Shown here piece by piece: positions 1-10,160 of a DNA stretch of 64,000 nt. Under the pieces are notes generated by a model that did not search any database, was not told the origin of the DNA, and was given only the letters and a program-made list of their open reading frames with translations. Numbering within the stretch: position 1 is the first letter of the stretch; each line of letters begins with the position of its first letter. Source of the DNA: Lascolabacillus massiliensis (GTDB lineage: Bacteria > Bacteroidota > Bacteroidia > Bacteroidales > Dysgonomonadaceae); the NCBI RefSeq assembly GCF_001282625.1, contig NZ_CTEJ01000002.1:126501-190500 (forward strand), in the 5' to 3' direction. Both the position numbers and the translations under genes were made by a program.

Positions 1-1
1 A

Positions 2-208
2 ATAAATACATCAATGTCAGTTGTATCAGTTATTTTTACCATTTTTATTGAATTTGTTGAGCTTTTAGTAGCCTTTATCCAGGCATATGTATTTACTCTA
101 TTATCTTCAGTATTTATTGGGTTAGCTAGGGAAAAAGAAAAAGAAAAAGACAGAAAAGAACTGGCTGTTGAGAAATTATCAGAGCCAACAAGCCATTTAG
201 AATTATAA
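2..208 (+). CDS. atpB: F0 ATP synthase subunit a, C-terminal part (partial)
   Basis: This is the 3' end of the gene for the membrane a subunit, which forms the ion half-channels against the c-ring. The frame is open to the left edge of the window, so the apparent ATG at 14 is internal. The visible stretch contains the last transmembrane helix with the family's typical segment FVELLVAFIQAYVFTLL, followed by a short charged tail rich in Lys and Glu. It is the first gene here of the run a-c-b-delta-alpha-gamma and lies 40 nt before subunit c. The beta and epsilon genes are not in view; in Bacteroidota they commonly lie just upstream. The upstream part and the essential arginine helix are outside the window. 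Confidence 0.93.
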   Translation: MNTSMSVVSVIFTIFIEFVELLVAFIQAYVFTLLSSVFIGLAREKEKEKDRKELAVEKLSEPTSHLEL

Positions 209-245
209 AAAACTTATATAAAATCAGTATTAAAATAAAAACTAA

Positions 246-494
<249 letters not shown>

Positions 495-504
495 AAATTA
501 AAAT

Positions 505-1005
505 ATGTCGCTTTTAACACCCGATCCAGGACTAGTCTTTTGGATGTCATTATCTTTCGGAATAGTAGTTCTTATTCTGGCAAGATTTGCTTTCCCTGTT
601 ATAATTAAAGCAGTAGATAAAAGAACACTTTTTATCGAAAATTCAGTAAAGTCTGCTAGAGAAGCAAATGAAGAACTGTCAAAGATAAAAGAGACTGGCG
701 CCAGGATTCTGGCTAAAGCATACAAAGAACAGAATGCTATACTAAAAGAGACAGCCAGAATTAAAGAGGAAATATTACAAGAAGCGCACGCAAAGGCTAG
801 TCAGGAAACTGAAAGAATGATAGCAGAGGCACGTAAACAGCTTCAAGTTGAAAAAGAGCAGATTCTTAGGTCAATAAGAGGTGAAGTCTCACTAATGTCT
901 GTGACTCTTGCTGAAAAGATCCTGAGAGAGAAACTTGGTAAGGATAAAGAACAATTGAAAATGATTGATCGCCTGCTTGATGAAATTGAAATATCTAAAT
1001 CTTAA
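505..1005 (+). CDS. atpF: F0 ATP synthase subunit b
   Basis: The 166-residue peripheral-stalk subunit has one N-terminal membrane helix (about residues 10-30) followed by a long, highly charged helical domain. In the complex this domain dimerises and links F0 to the delta subunit on top of F1. The length and architecture are normal for the family. Only 5 nt separate it from atpH and 10 nt from atpE, so translation within one operon is expected. There is no recognisable Shine-Dalgarno sequence. Confidence 0.95.
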   Translation: MSLLTPDPGLVFWMSLSFGIVVLILARFAFPVIIKAVDKRTLFIENSVKSAREANEELSKIKETGARILAKAYKEQNAILKETARIKEEILQEAHAKASQETERMIAEARKQLQVEKEQILRSIRGEVSLMSVTLAEKILREKLGKDKEQLKMIDRLLDEIEISKS

Positions 1006-1010
1006 GTAAT

Positions 1011-1565
1011 ATGAATACAGGACTAATTTCAACCCGTTATGCTACTGCTTTACTGGATTATTCTATTGCATCAGGTCAGGAGAAAGAGGTATACGGTAGA
1101 ATGAAAACCCTGTCTGAAGTTTACTTGCTTGTACCACAGCTACGAACAGCTCTAGCAAACACTGCAATTTCAAACAAGAATAAGAAACAAATTATTTTCA
1201 CTTCAATTGGTGGTAGCGTTCCATCATCTTTGGATAAAATGATAGATCTCATTTTAAAGAATGAAAGAGTAGAGGTTATTTTATTTATTGCACTTAGATA
1301 TATAGAGCTTTATAGGGAAAGATTTGGAATACAATATGGCAAACTTATCACAGCTGTTCCAATAAACAAAGAAAATGAAGAGAAGATTATATCTCGTATA
1401 AGTAATATAGTAGGAGAAAATCTGGAAATAGAACCTGTCGTTGATCCTGATTTAATTGGAGGATTTGTTTTACATTTAAATGATTTAAGGTGGGATGCAA
1501 GTGTAGCGGGTGAACTGACACGTTTTAAGAATAAGATTAGAAGACAGGAAGCTGAAAATGCTTAG
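1011..1565 (+). CDS. atpH: F1 ATP synthase subunit delta
   Basis: This 184-residue OSCP/delta subunit connects the b stalk to the N termini of the alpha subunits. The N-terminal part begins with a typical STRYATALLDYS segment, and the C-terminal part holds the conserved DPDLIGGFVL segment that marks the family. It lies between atpF and atpA, as in most bacterial F-type operons. Confidence 0.95.
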   Translation: MNTGLISTRYATALLDYSIASGQEKEVYGRMKTLSEVYLLVPQLRTALANTAISNKNKKQIIFTSIGGSVPSSLDKMIDLILKNERVEVILFIALRYIELYRERFGIQYGKLITAVPINKENEEKIISRISNIVGENLEIEPVVDPDLIGGFVLHLNDLRWDASVAGELTRFKNKIRRQEAENA

Positions 1566-1579
1566 ATAGTATTAGTGAA

Positions 1580-1585
1580 AAGGAG
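1580..1585 (+). promoter_or_regulatory. Shine-Dalgarno-like AAGGAG before atpA
   Basis: AAGGAG lies 5 nt before the atpA ATG. Shine-Dalgarno motifs are rare in Bacteroidota and I do not see one before most other genes in this window, so this is notable. It may raise translation of alpha, which is needed in three copies per complex. Confidence 0.55.
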
Positions 1586-1590
1586 AAATA

Positions 1591-3177
1591 ATGGCAAATA
1601 ATTCAATAAAGGTTAGTGAAGTTTCTGAAATACTCAGAATGCAGCTTGAAGGATTTGATACTGATGTAAAGTTCGATGAAACAGGGACTGTTATCAGTGT
1701 AAGTGATGGTGTTGTTCGAATTTTTGGACTTCGCAATGCTGAATCAAACGAGTTGCTTGAATTCGATAATGGTATGAATGCCATCGTCATGAATCTGGAA
1801 GAGGATAATGTAGGTGCAATTCTGCTTGGAACTTCAAGTGATATTAAAGAGGGCTTTACTGTTAAGAGAACTGGTCGAGTTGCTTCTATATTCGTGGGTG
1901 AGGGTATGCTCGGACGTGTCATCTCACCATTAGGAGAACCTCTTGATGGCAAAGGGCCAGTTAAAGGTGAGTTGTTTGAAATGCCACTTGAAAGAAGAGC
2001 ACCTGGTGTGGTATTTCGTCAGCCTGTTGATACGCCATTACAGACAGGTATAAAGGCTGTTGATGCAATGATTCCAATTGGGCGTGGACAAAGAGAACTT
2101 ATTATTGGCGACAGGCAAACAGGAAAAACCAGTATAGCAATAGACACTATACTTAACCAAAGAAAAAATTACGAAGAGGGAGATCCGGTATATTGTATCT
2201 ATGTTGCCATAGGTCAAAAAGGGTCATCTGTTGCATCAATACTAAAGACATTAACAGATCATGGGGCAATGGATTACACTACTATAATATCAACAAGTGG
2301 ATCTGATCCTGCAGCTATGAGATATATAGCACCATTTGCAGGTGCTGCAATAGGTGAGTTTTTTCGTGATACAGGTAGAAATGCACTTGTTGTATATGAC
2401 GATTTATCAAAACAGGCAGTTGCATATAGAGAGGTTTCTCTGATTCTTAGGCGTCCTTCAGGGCGTGAAGCATATCCTGGTGATATTTTTTATCTGCACT
2501 CAAGATTACTAGAAAGAGCAGCTAATATTATTGATCAGGAGGATGTAGCAGTAAATATGAATGATTTGCCTGAAAGTTTATCAGAAAAAGTAAAAGGAGG
2601 AGGTTCATTGACTGCACTACCCATTATTGAAACACAGGCAGGTGACGTGTCAGCTTATATCCCTACTAATGTTATTTCTATTACAGATGGTCAGATATTT
2701 TTAGAAACTGATCTTTATAATAAAGGAATTCGACCTGCAATTAATGTTGGAATATCTGTTTCCCGAGTTGGGGGAAATGCACAGATAAAAGCGATGAAGA
2801 AAGTTGCGGGATCATTAAAAATAGACCAGGCTCAATATCAGGAATTGGCTGCATTTTCAAAATTTGGTGGTGATATGGATCCAGTGACAGCAATGACAAT
2901 TGATAAAGGACAGAAGAATGAGCAACTTTTAATACAACCTGTTCACAGCCCAATGAGTGTGGAAAAACAGATTGCAGTTCTTTATTGTGGCACACATGGT
3001 TTATTAAAGAATCTACCTCAGGAAAGAATACACGAATTTGAGAAGGAATTCCTTACAACCCTAGAAATGACCCATAAAGATGATGTTCTTAAACCATTAA
3101 GTGAAGGGACTATGACTGATGAAATAGGTAGAATAATAGAGAGTGTAGCCTCTAAAGTGATTCAATCTATTTTGTAA
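1591..3177 (+). CDS. atpA: F1 ATP synthase subunit alpha
   Basis: This 528-residue non-catalytic nucleotide-binding subunit has an N-terminal beta-barrel, a central P-loop domain with Walker A GDRQTGKT (residues 173-180), and a C-terminal helical domain. The family signature around [20 protein letters not shown], which includes the arginine finger contributed to the catalytic beta site, is intact. It is preceded by an unusual Shine-Dalgarno-like AAGGAG and followed 5 nt later by atpG. Confidence 0.98.
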   Translation: MANNSIKVSEVSEILRMQLEGFDTDVKFDETGTVISVSDGVVRIFGLRNAESNELLEFDNGMNAIVMNLEEDNVGAILLGTSSDIKEGFTVKRTGRVASIFVGEGMLGRVISPLGEPLDGKGPVKGELFEMPLERRAPGVVFRQPVDTPLQTGIKAVDAMIPIGRGQRELIIGDRQTGKTSIAIDTILNQRKNYEEGDPVYCIYVAIGQKGSSVASILKTLTDHGAMDYTTIISTSGSDPAAMRYIAPFAGAAIGEFFRDTGRNALVVYDDLSKQAVAYREVSLILRRPSGREAYPGDIFYLHSRLLERAANIIDQEDVAVNMNDLPESLSEKVKGGGSLTALPIIETQAGDVSAYIPTNVISITDGQIFLETDLYNKGIRPAINVGISVSRVGGNAQIKAMKKVAGSLKIDQAQYQELAAFSKFGGDMDPVTAMTIDKGQKNEQLLIQPVHSPMSVEKQIAVLYCGTHGLLKNLPQERIHEFEKEFLTTLEMTHKDDVLKPLSEGTMTDEIGRIIESVASKVIQSIL

Positions 3178-3182
3178 ATATT

Positions 3183-4085
3183 ATGGCACAACTTAAAGAG
3201 ATAAAAAGCAGACTTCAATCCGTTAAATCAACTCAAAAGATTACTACGGCTATGATGATGGTCGCTTCCGCCAAATTGCGTAAGACACAGAACATCATCC
3301 AGCACCTGTATCCTTATGAAGAGAAACTTAGTCAAATTCTGAATATGTTTCTTAATCAGGAAGAGGGTTTTAGTACTCCCTTTACTAAAAAACGCCCTGT
3401 TGAGCGAGTTGCTATTGTAGCTTTTTCTTCAAATACAGGTCTCGCAGGAAGATTTAACGACAATATTGCGACTAAACTTGAGTCGGTAATTGATTCATAT
3501 CTCCATCTGGGAAAAGAAAACATACTGATTTATACGTTTGGAGCTAAAATTGCCAAGGCTGTAGCTAAGATGGATATGCATGTTTCAAAAGATTATTCTG
3601 AAGAAAGTGCAAATCCATCTTATGAATTTATGCAGAATATTGCAAACGATTTGATGGATCAATTTTTAAATGAAGAGATAGACCGTGTGGAATTAATATA
3701 TCACCACTTCATAAGTAAAGGTTCACAGGTTATTCTACAAGAGACATTTCTCCCAATTGAGCTACATAGTGGTATTAAATCAAATTTGGAAGGTGTAATT
3801 GAAAAAAGTTATGACAAACAATTAATGCCTGATTACATAATAGAGCCAGACAGATTGACCATAATGGAGAAACTTTTACCCAAAGTTTTAAAGGTAAAGC
3901 TTTTCACAAGCCATGTAGACTCTGTCACATCTGAACATGCTGCACGTATGACTGCCATGCAGATTGCTAATGATAATGCTGACAACTTAATTGAAGAGTT
4001 AACAAGAGAATATAATAAATTGCGTCAGGAGTCGATTACAAATGAACTTCTTGATTTAATAGGCGGTTCTTTAGGAAAATACTAA
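3183..4085 (+). CDS. atpG: F1 ATP synthase subunit gamma
   Basis: The 300-residue central rotor shaft starts with the characteristic IKSRLQSVKSTQKITTAMMM helix and ends with a second long helix containing SEHAARMTAMQIANDNA, which pairs with it in the coiled-coil shaft. It is the last gene of the ATP synthase operon in this window. The stop lies 6 nt from the stop of the convergent engB, and no hairpin terminator is visible between them. Confidence 0.97.
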   Translation: MAQLKEIKSRLQSVKSTQKITTAMMMVASAKLRKTQNIIQHLYPYEEKLSQILNMFLNQEEGFSTPFTKKRPVERVAIVAFSSNTGLAGRFNDNIATKLESVIDSYLHLGKENILIYTFGAKIAKAVAKMDMHVSKDYSEESANPSYEFMQNIANDLMDQFLNEEIDRVELIYHHFISKGSQVILQETFLPIELHSGIKSNLEGVIEKSYDKQLMPDYIIEPDRLTIMEKLLPKVLKVKLFTSHVDSVTSEHAARMTAMQIANDNADNLIEELTREYNKLRQESITNELLDLIGGSLGKY

Positions 4086-4091
4086 AATTAA

Positions 4092-4688
4092 TCAGAGACT
4101 CTTATTAATTGACTCAATATAATTCAAAAGCTCTTCCCTACCCTGTTTTTTCTCTGAAGAAGTAATAAAAACAGGTGGCAGCTCCTCCCATGTTTCCAGT
4201 AATTTTTCTTTGTAGGCATCTATGTTTTGCTGCAAGCGGACAGGTCCCTGCTTATCCGCTTTTGTAAATACTATAGAAAAAGGTATACCATTTTCACCAA
4301 GCCATTCCATAAACTCAAGATCAATTATTTGGGGTTCGTGACGTGAGTCTACCAATACAAACAGATTCAATAACTGATCACGTTCCATAATATAATCCTC
4401 TATTATTTCTCTTATTTTTTCGCGTCCCTCTTTCCCTCTTCTGGCATAACCATATCCGGGTAAATCCACAAGATACCATTGTTCATTAATAAGAAAATGA
4501 TTTATCAGCATTGTCTTACCAGGTTTAGAAGAGGTCATTGCCAACCCTTTGCGATTGGTTAACATATTGATTAAAGAGGACTTCCCCACATTTGATCTAC
4601 CTATAAAAGCATATTCAGGTTTACCATCTTGAGGACACTTTTTATAATCACTATTACTAATAATAAATTCAGCTGACTTAATAATCAT
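4092..4688 (-). CDS. engB: Ribosome biogenesis GTP-binding protein EngB/YsxC
   Basis: This 198-residue TRAFAC-class GTPase is needed for assembly of the large ribosomal subunit. The G1 loop GRSNVGKS (residues 30-37), the switch-II motif DLPGYGYA (from residue 75) and the G4 motif TKAD are all present. The length is normal for the family. It is convergent with the ATP synthase operon. The 134 nt between its start and the 3' end of the next upstream gene hold no promoter that I recognise with confidence. Confidence 0.96.
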   Translation of the reverse strand: MIIKSAEFIISNSDYKKCPQDGKPEYAFIGRSNVGKSSLINMLTNRKGLAMTSSKPGKTMLINHFLINEQWYLVDLPGYGYARRGKEGREKIREIIEDYIMERDQLLNLFVLVDSRHEPQIIDLEFMEWLGENGIPFSIVFTKADKQGPVRLQQNIDAYKEKLLETWEELPPVFITSSEKKQGREELLNYIESINKSL

Positions 4689-4822
4689 TCTACTTATATT
4701 TTTTAATCAATTACATTTTAAAGTCTACAGTCAAAAAAACACATAATTGTTTAAATAAACAGTTCTGAATTATATAAAATATCTGACTATATAAACTTGT
4801 TTCCCTAAATAGCCAATTAAAA

Positions 4823-6295
4823 TTAAACTAATCGTTTATTATTTCTTAAAGATACAGCATAAAGACCGACACCAGTTATCAATCCATTTAGAAGTAAAAG
4901 CTCATATCCAACACGATAGTTGAAAATCTTCAATATAACTACTTCTATTATAAAACAGAGTACAGGTGCTGAAATTGCAACATATGGAACAAATTTATCA
5001 GTAGGTTTTACTTTTGTATAAAGTCCAAAGAAATATAAACCAAGTAATGGTCCATACGTATATGATGCCAGCTTATATATTGCATTAATAATACTATCAG
5101 AACCAATAGCTTCTATCAGTAGAATAATTAATACAAAAACAGCACTTATTGTTACATGTGCAATTCGGCGTGTTCTTACATCTTTTTTCTCCTGCTCTTT
5201 ATTTAGTGAAACTGCATTCATATTTAAAATATCAACGCAAAAAGAGGTTGTAAGAGCAGTAAGTGCTGAGTCTGCACTTGAGAAAGCTGCTGCAACTATA
5301 CCTACCACAAATATTCCAAGTACTACAGGTCCTAAATACTGACTTGAGATTACTGGTAGAATTTCATCAGAGATTGCTGGCAAAACAATACCATTTTGCT
5401 CAGCATAAATCAGTAATAATACACCAAGACTTAGGAAAAGGAAGTTGATTGGTGCAAAAGCGAATCCATATGAAACAACATTCTTTTGAGCATCCTTCAA
5501 TGTACGTATTGTAAGGTTCTTCTGCATCTGATCCTGATCAAGTCCTGTCATCACAATAGTAATAAACATTCCGCTAAAAAACTGTTTAAAGAAATTCTGA
5601 GTACTTGTCCAGTCATCAAATACAAATATCCTTGAATGAGGACTTCCGCTGATAATTGTTACCATTCCTCTAAAATCAATATTCATACTCTTATTCACCT
5701 GCCATACGATAAGTATCAGTGCAGTAATAAAAAGAATAGTCTGCAACCAGTCAGTCCAAATAATTGTCTTTATTCCACTCTTATGACTATATAACCAAAT
5801 AATCATTATTATACCAATAACCGTAACTACAAACGGTACTCCCCATGCATCAAAAACAAGTCGCTGCAAAATAAACGCAACTAAATACAGCCTTGCAGCT
5901 GCACCTACAATTTTAGAAATAAGAAAGAACCAGGCCCCTGTCTTGTATGACTTGGGTCCATATCTTTGATCAAGATATCCATATATTGTAGTCAGATTCA
6001 ACCTGTAGTATAGAGGTAACAGAACATATGCAATTACAAGGTACCCAAAGAAAAAGCCCAATACCATCTGCATATATGTCATATCAAGATTTCGCACCAT
6101 CCCGGGGACTGAAACGAATGTAACTCCTGAGATTGATGTCCCTATCATTGCTATGGCTACAACATACCATTTTGAAGATTTGTTTGCGCGAAAAAACTCA
6201 TCATTTCCAGAGCCTTTACGACTTGTGAGATATGATATCAACATCAGTACCCCAAAATATACTACAATGACTATTAAAATATATGCTGACTTCAT
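4823..6295 (-). CDS. Sodium:solute symporter (SSS family)
   Basis: The 490-residue polytopic membrane protein has about 13 hydrophobic segments and resembles the SSS family (LeuT fold) of Na+-coupled uptake systems. The N-terminal Gly/Ser-rich region around SSKWYVVAIAMIGTSISG matches the conserved region near the first unwound helix. The substrate cannot be read from the sequence. It starts 5 nt after the stop of the HAD phosphatase gene, so the two form an operon driven by the promoter at 6970-7001. Import of a small organic anion or sugar that is then dephosphorylated is only a guess from context. Confidence 0.85.
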   Translation of the reverse strand: MKSAYILIVIVVYFGVLMLISYLTSRKGSGNDEFFRANKSSKWYVVAIAMIGTSISGVTFVSVPGMVRNLDMTYMQMVLGFFFGYLVIAYVLLPLYYRLNLTTIYGYLDQRYGPKSYKTGAWFFLISKIVGAAARLYLVAFILQRLVFDAWGVPFVVTVIGIIMIIWLYSHKSGIKTIIWTDWLQTILFITALILIVWQVNKSMNIDFRGMVTIISGSPHSRIFVFDDWTSTQNFFKQFFSGMFITIVMTGLDQDQMQKNLTIRTLKDAQKNVVSYGFAFAPINFLFLSLGVLLLIYAEQNGIVLPAISDEILPVISSQYLGPVVLGIFVVGIVAAAFSSADSALTALTTSFCVDILNMNAVSLNKEQEKKDVRTRRIAHVTISAVFVLIILLIEAIGSDSIINAIYKLASYTYGPLLGLYFFGLYTKVKPTDKFVPYVAISAPVLCFIIEVVILKIFNYRVGYELLLLNGLITGVGLYAVSLRNNKRLV

Positions 6296-6300
6296 GTGGT

Positions 6301-6957
6301 TTATTTATGATTATTAGCAAGGTTATAATAATATTCTACCAGCTCATTGAATGTATCAAATTTTATTGAGTAATTATCTGTCTTACCAAACCCATATGTC
6401 ATGTAAACAAAAGGTACTCCTGCTTTAGATGATTCAACACTATCTGAGTCAGTATCACCAACATAAACTGGTGATTTAAGATCGTGTTTATCAACAAGCA
6501 GTTGCATATTGTGATGTTTAGGTTTCAGATTCATTCCATGCTCCATGTAATCAGTAATAAGATGACCAGTATTAGTGTGATTCATAAAATTCACCAAACC
6601 ATCTTTTTCACAGTTACTCAAGAGAAACAGTTTATATTCCTTTGAAAGCTGCTCCAGACCTTCCAGTACACCATCATAAACAAGTGGTTCCATTACCGGT
6701 ACCAAATCCTGGTAAGCATCAATTACGGCATCAAATAATTTGTTATGCATATCCTCAGTCCATTCAGGAATAATAGTATTTAGCATAACTCTGGCCTCTT
6801 TACCCATCAAGCCTATTATATCATCTCTTGTAACCGTTTTTTTATATCCACACTTTTCGAATCCTGCAGTCCATGCTTTAGCATACGTATTTACATTATC
6901 CCAAAGAGTGCCATCCATATCTAAAATTAAACTATCCGGTTTTACCACTTCTGTCAT
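6301..6957 (-). CDS. HAD-superfamily phosphatase
   Basis: The 218-residue Rossmann-fold hydrolase carries the nucleophile motif DMDGT (Asp13 and acid/base Asp15) and a late metal-binding motif GDTDSD. A helical cap between them makes it resemble phosphoglycolate phosphatase or beta-phosphoglucomutase-type enzymes. The substrate is unknown. I chose the ATG at 6957: an in-frame TTG at 6972 would overlap the -7 element of the promoter found just upstream. The start of the following symporter gene is only 5 nt away. Confidence 0.85.
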   Translation of the reverse strand: MTEVVKPDSLILDMDGTLWDNVNTYAKAWTAGFEKCGYKKTVTRDDIIGLMGKEARVMLNTIIPEWTEDMHNKLFDAVIDAYQDLVPVMEPLVYDGVLEGLEQLSKEYKLFLLSNCEKDGLVNFMNHTNTGHLITDYMEHGMNLKPKHHNMQLLVDKHDLKSPVYVGDTDSDSVESSKAGVPFVYMTYGFGKTDNYSIKFDTFNELVEYYYNLANNHK

Positions 6958-6969
6958 TTTTTTTGTCAG

Positions 6970-7001
6970 CAAAAATACTCAACTAAGCATTAAGGGGCAA
7001 A
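6970..7001 (-). promoter_or_regulatory. Bacteroidota-type promoter for the HAD-symporter operon
   Basis: On the minus strand TTTG (7001-6998) is followed after 20 nt by TATTTTTG (6977-6970), an exact match to TTTG-N19-21-TAnnTTTG. It lies 12 nt upstream of the ATG at 6957, giving a very short leader. Confidence 0.7.
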
Positions 7002-7029
7002 TAAATAGGTCTAAAAAACAAAATAGTAT

Positions 7030-7037
7030 TATGTTTG
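7030..7037 (+). promoter_or_regulatory. Candidate -7 element of the lipid kinase gene
   Basis: TATGTTTG matches the TAnnTTTG consensus, but no good -33 TTTG is present at the right distance. It would give a leader of roughly 45 nt and be divergent from the HAD promoter. Confidence 0.4.
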
Positions 7038-7089
7038 TTTTAAATTCAAATACGAATGCTCTCTAAAATAAAAACAGACTTTATAATAT

Positions 7090-8043
7090 ATGGCCAAAGA
7101 CAAAGTATGTCTGATTATTAACCCGGCTTCCGGTACAGATTCCAAGAAGAACATACCTGAAGATGTAGCATCAGCTATAGATCAGAAAAAACAGGACCTT
7201 ATAATTCGTGTAACAGGTTATCCTGAACATGCAACAGAGATAGCCAGACAAGCCGCAAAGAAAAAATACAAATATGTTATTGCTGCCGGTGGAGATGGTA
7301 CAGTTAACGAGGTTGCCAGAGAACTGGTCAATACCGACACAATATTGGGTATATTACCCTTAGGGTCAGGAAATGGACTTGCTAGAGATTTAGGAATACC
7401 TATTGATATTGAAAAGGCTCTTGAAATAATAATCAATGCACATACAAGAAAAATTGATTATGGAGTTGCTAACGGACATATCTTTTTCTGCACCTGTGGA
7501 TTTGGTTTTGATGCATTTGTAAGTGGCAGATTTGCCGAAGACAAGAAACGAGGACCATTAGGATATGTAAGAAATGTTCTGGAAAGTGTAGTTGATTTCA
7601 GAGCTGAGGAATATGAAATCACATATGATGAAGGATCACTTACAGAGAAGGCATTTATACTCACCTGTGCCAACGCTTCACAATATGGCAACGAAGCATA
7701 TATTGCACCAAACGCGAGTATGGATGATGGAATGATGAATGTGTCAATTCTTAAACCTCTAAATGCTCTTGAGATCCCGCAAACAACTATACAACTATTC
7801 ACAAAGAACATTGAAAAGAATAGTAAGATGATATCACTGTTGACACAGAAACTCCATATAAAACGTGCCTCCCCGGGGTTAATGCATATGGATGGAGAGC
7901 CGGTACTAACAGATTCCGAAATAGAAGTCAGGGTTATACCTAAAGGACTAAATGTATTCACTCCCACTCCATCTGAGATTAATGAAAAAAAGCGCAAAGA
8001 GAATGAAACCATTTTCAATTCGCTTACCAGATGGTTTAATTAA
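7090..8043 (+). CDS. Diacylglycerol kinase-family lipid kinase (YegS/BmrU-like)
   Basis: The 317-residue protein has the DAGK catalytic fold. NPASG (residues 11-15) and GGDGT (residues 67-71) form the nucleotide-binding loop, followed by LGSGNGLARDL. The C-terminal half is the beta-sandwich lipid-binding domain typical of the YegS/BmrU group. It probably phosphorylates a membrane lipid such as diacylglycerol, or a sphingoid-type lipid as some Bacteroidota make; the acceptor is not determinable. The gene stands alone, divergent from the HAD-symporter operon and convergent with ovoA, with stops 2 nt apart. Confidence 0.88.
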   Translation: MAKDKVCLIINPASGTDSKKNIPEDVASAIDQKKQDLIIRVTGYPEHATEIARQAAKKKYKYVIAAGGDGTVNEVARELVNTDTILGILPLGSGNGLARDLGIPIDIEKALEIIINAHTRKIDYGVANGHIFFCTCGFGFDAFVSGRFAEDKKRGPLGYVRNVLESVVDFRAEEYEITYDEGSLTEKAFILTCANASQYGNEAYIAPNASMDDGMMNVSILKPLNALEIPQTTIQLFTKNIEKNSKMISLLTQKLHIKRASPGLMHMDGEPVLTDSEIEVRVIPKGLNVFTPTPSEINEKKRKENETIFNSLTRWFN

Positions 8044-8045
8044 AC

Positions 8046-10160
8046 CTACCTTTTCTTCCAGACTGTAACCTGAAGAATTCTTTTCTCAGAAAGTCTTGAT
8101 GATTTTTTCCTGATCTGTATTAAATCTTGTGGCTCTGAATGAAGAACGAAGTTATTATTAAGCAGACTACTAATACCATCAAATGAAGTTACAGGTTCAC
8201 CATCCTGTTTGAATCCTCCCGGCCATTTGTCACGAGGCGTTTTCTTCTGATCCCATTGATAATCTGAAGCAATCACAAGTAATCCTCCATCATTAACTCT
8301 AGTATGGATATCTGATAGAAATGCTTTAGGATCGCTCAACTCTTCTAACAAAGAAGGTACTACAATCAGGTCATAACCGGAATAGATATCCTTTAAGTTC
8401 ATAGCATCAGCCTGCATAAATAAAAGACTACCCTTTATTTCATTCAACCCAAAATCGCTAAGTACAATATCACGGTAAAACATAAGTTCCCCCTCATCCC
8501 TCATTGTATATCGAACATATCCCTGCTCCTGCAATTGAATAGGAATACGAATCATTCGTGCTGTAAAATCAAGAGCTGTAACATCTTTAAAACTTCTCGC
8601 CAGTTCAAAAGCCAGTCGCCCCGTATCAGCATTTAAATCTAAAATCCGAGAATCAGAATTATTCTTAATTAAATCATTTATAATCACAGAAAGCTGCCTT
8701 GCAAGATTTGGTTGATCAGAGTAAGCATCACCCCAATTTTCTTCACATGAAAGAGTTACCTCCTCATCTGTCTCATAATCTGCCTGTTGAATTTTCAGAG
8801 GAGCATCAGACTCAACATATCTGAATCCGGCATGCTGATAAAAATGCCTCCTGAAAGCATAGCGTGAATGAATTGTCGCTTCATTACCTGTTGAGATCCA
8901 TGAACCACCTTTAATAAGATTATGCTTTCCGTCAAACGTAGGAGTTGAAAAATCATCATACATTGGATGCACCTTAAATCCAGGGAATCCGGTTATAGGA
9001 GTTTCAGTCCATTGCCATACATTTCCAACAACATCAAAAAACTGCCCTTGTACAAACATATTTACAGGACAAGGTGATGAATAGTATTCCAGATTAATAT
9101 TACCCGGAGCCTTCTCCCACTCAGTAACCTCATTTAATTGAGCCACACCGTGCAATCGATACCACTCAGCTTCAGTAGGCAAACGAAAGTTCTTGCCAGT
9201 CTTCATACTTTTCCAGTTACAAAAAGCTTTCGCTTCGAGATAGTTCACTTCTACAGGCCAGTTCCATGGCATAGGAATCTCTTCTGCTACAAGTCGTAGA
9301 TAATATTCTTTTTCATACTTACGCCAAAACAAAGGCATCTCAGCCTGCTTAAAATTTCTCCAGTTCCACCCCTCTTCTGTCCAGTAATTTTCATTATTAT
9401 AACCTCCATCCTCGATAAATTCTAGAAATTCTCCATTAGATGTCAAATATTTGGCAGCCGCAAAGTCAGAAACTTCCTCTTCATAGTTACCATACTCATT
9501 ATCCCATCCATATAACGGATAATCCATAGGCTTACCTAATTTCATTTTTGCACCACTTACCGGAACAAGTTCATTTTTCGGTGCATCACCTGAACTTGGA
9601 CAACGAACCCCAAAGAGCCCCGGAGTCAAATCCTCTAAAGGTAGCTGTCGAATCAGAACGGAAGAAGTCTCCAGATGAATCCTCTCATGTTCTATACCCA
9701 TCATAATAATCCAGAAAGGACTATCCCAGTTGATTGGTAATTCAAGAGGAGCAGTATCAATTACCTCAAGAATTACTTTTTTAACCTCATCACGATAAGC
9801 ACGTACCTCATGCACTGGTGGCCAGTCATAGTTATTATTATCCAAATCATCCCAACTCATCTCATCCACACCAATTGCAAACAGAGATTCAAATCTGGGA
9901 TTAATCCTTTTACTTATAATTTTCGCAAGAAAAAGCTTATTAATGTAAAACACTGCTGTATGCCCCAGATAGAACAGAATAATATGCCTTAACGAGTCTC
10001 CACGCTTATAGAATATATCATCCGACTTTAGCTGAGTATACAGTAGTTCATCTATCGCCCATGTTTTCAGAAAGTAATCACGTATTTCTTCTCTTTTAGC
10101 TTCTGAAGATCCAGAACGTAAATCAATGGTTTTAGTAATCAAATCAGTCATGTTAAACAT
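8046..10160 (-). CDS. ovoA: OvoA-type 5-histidylcysteine sulfoxide synthase / methyltransferase
   Basis: This 704-residue three-domain protein matches OvoA, the iron enzyme that joins cysteine to histidine C5 on the way to ovothiol. The N-terminal DinB-like domain carries the expected three-His iron site (His67, and His158/His162 in HERIH). The family blocks GVDEMSWDDL and WPPVHEVRAYR are present. The middle FGE-sulfatase-like domain has the motif DVVGNVWQWTETP. The C-terminal Rossmann domain contains LDLNADTGRLAF and would methylate the mercaptohistidine. It overlaps the upstream acetyltransferase by 8 nt if the first ATG is used; a second ATG at 10151 would leave no overlap. A sulfoxide lyase (OvoB) is not in the window. 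EgtB-like function is less likely because of the fused methyltransferase and OvoA-specific blocks. Confidence 0.88.
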   Translation of the reverse strand: MFNMTDLITKTIDLRSGSSEAKREEIRDYFLKTWAIDELLYTQLKSDDIFYKRGDSLRHIILFYLGHTAVFYINKLFLAKIISKRINPRFESLFAIGVDEMSWDDLDNNNYDWPPVHEVRAYRDEVKKVILEVIDTAPLELPINWDSPFWIIMMGIEHERIHLETSSVLIRQLPLEDLTPGLFGVRCPSSGDAPKNELVPVSGAKMKLGKPMDYPLYGWDNEYGNYEEEVSDFAAAKYLTSNGEFLEFIEDGGYNNENYWTEEGWNWRNFKQAEMPLFWRKYEKEYYLRLVAEEIPMPWNWPVEVNYLEAKAFCNWKSMKTGKNFRLPTEAEWYRLHGVAQLNEVTEWEKAPGNINLEYYSSPCPVNMFVQGQFFDVVGNVWQWTETPITGFPGFKVHPMYDDFSTPTFDGKHNLIKGGSWISTGNEATIHSRYAFRRHFYQHAGFRYVESDAPLKIQQADYETDEEVTLSCEENWGDAYSDQPNLARQLSVIINDLIKNNSDSRILDLNADTGRLAFELARSFKDVTALDFTARMIRIPIQLQEQGYVRYTMRDEGELMFYRDIVLSDFGLNEIKGSLLFMQADAMNLKDIYSGYDLIVVPSLLEELSDPKAFLSDIHTRVNDGGLLVIASDYQWDQKKTPRDKWPGGFKQDGEPVTSFDGISSLLNNNFVLHSEPQDLIQIRKKSSRLSEKRILQVTVWKKR

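Noticed and set aside
7458-8018. 186-codon open frame antisense to the lipid kinase gene
   Set aside because: It lies wholly opposite a well-conserved kinase frame, has no promoter, and its translation shows no recognisable domain.
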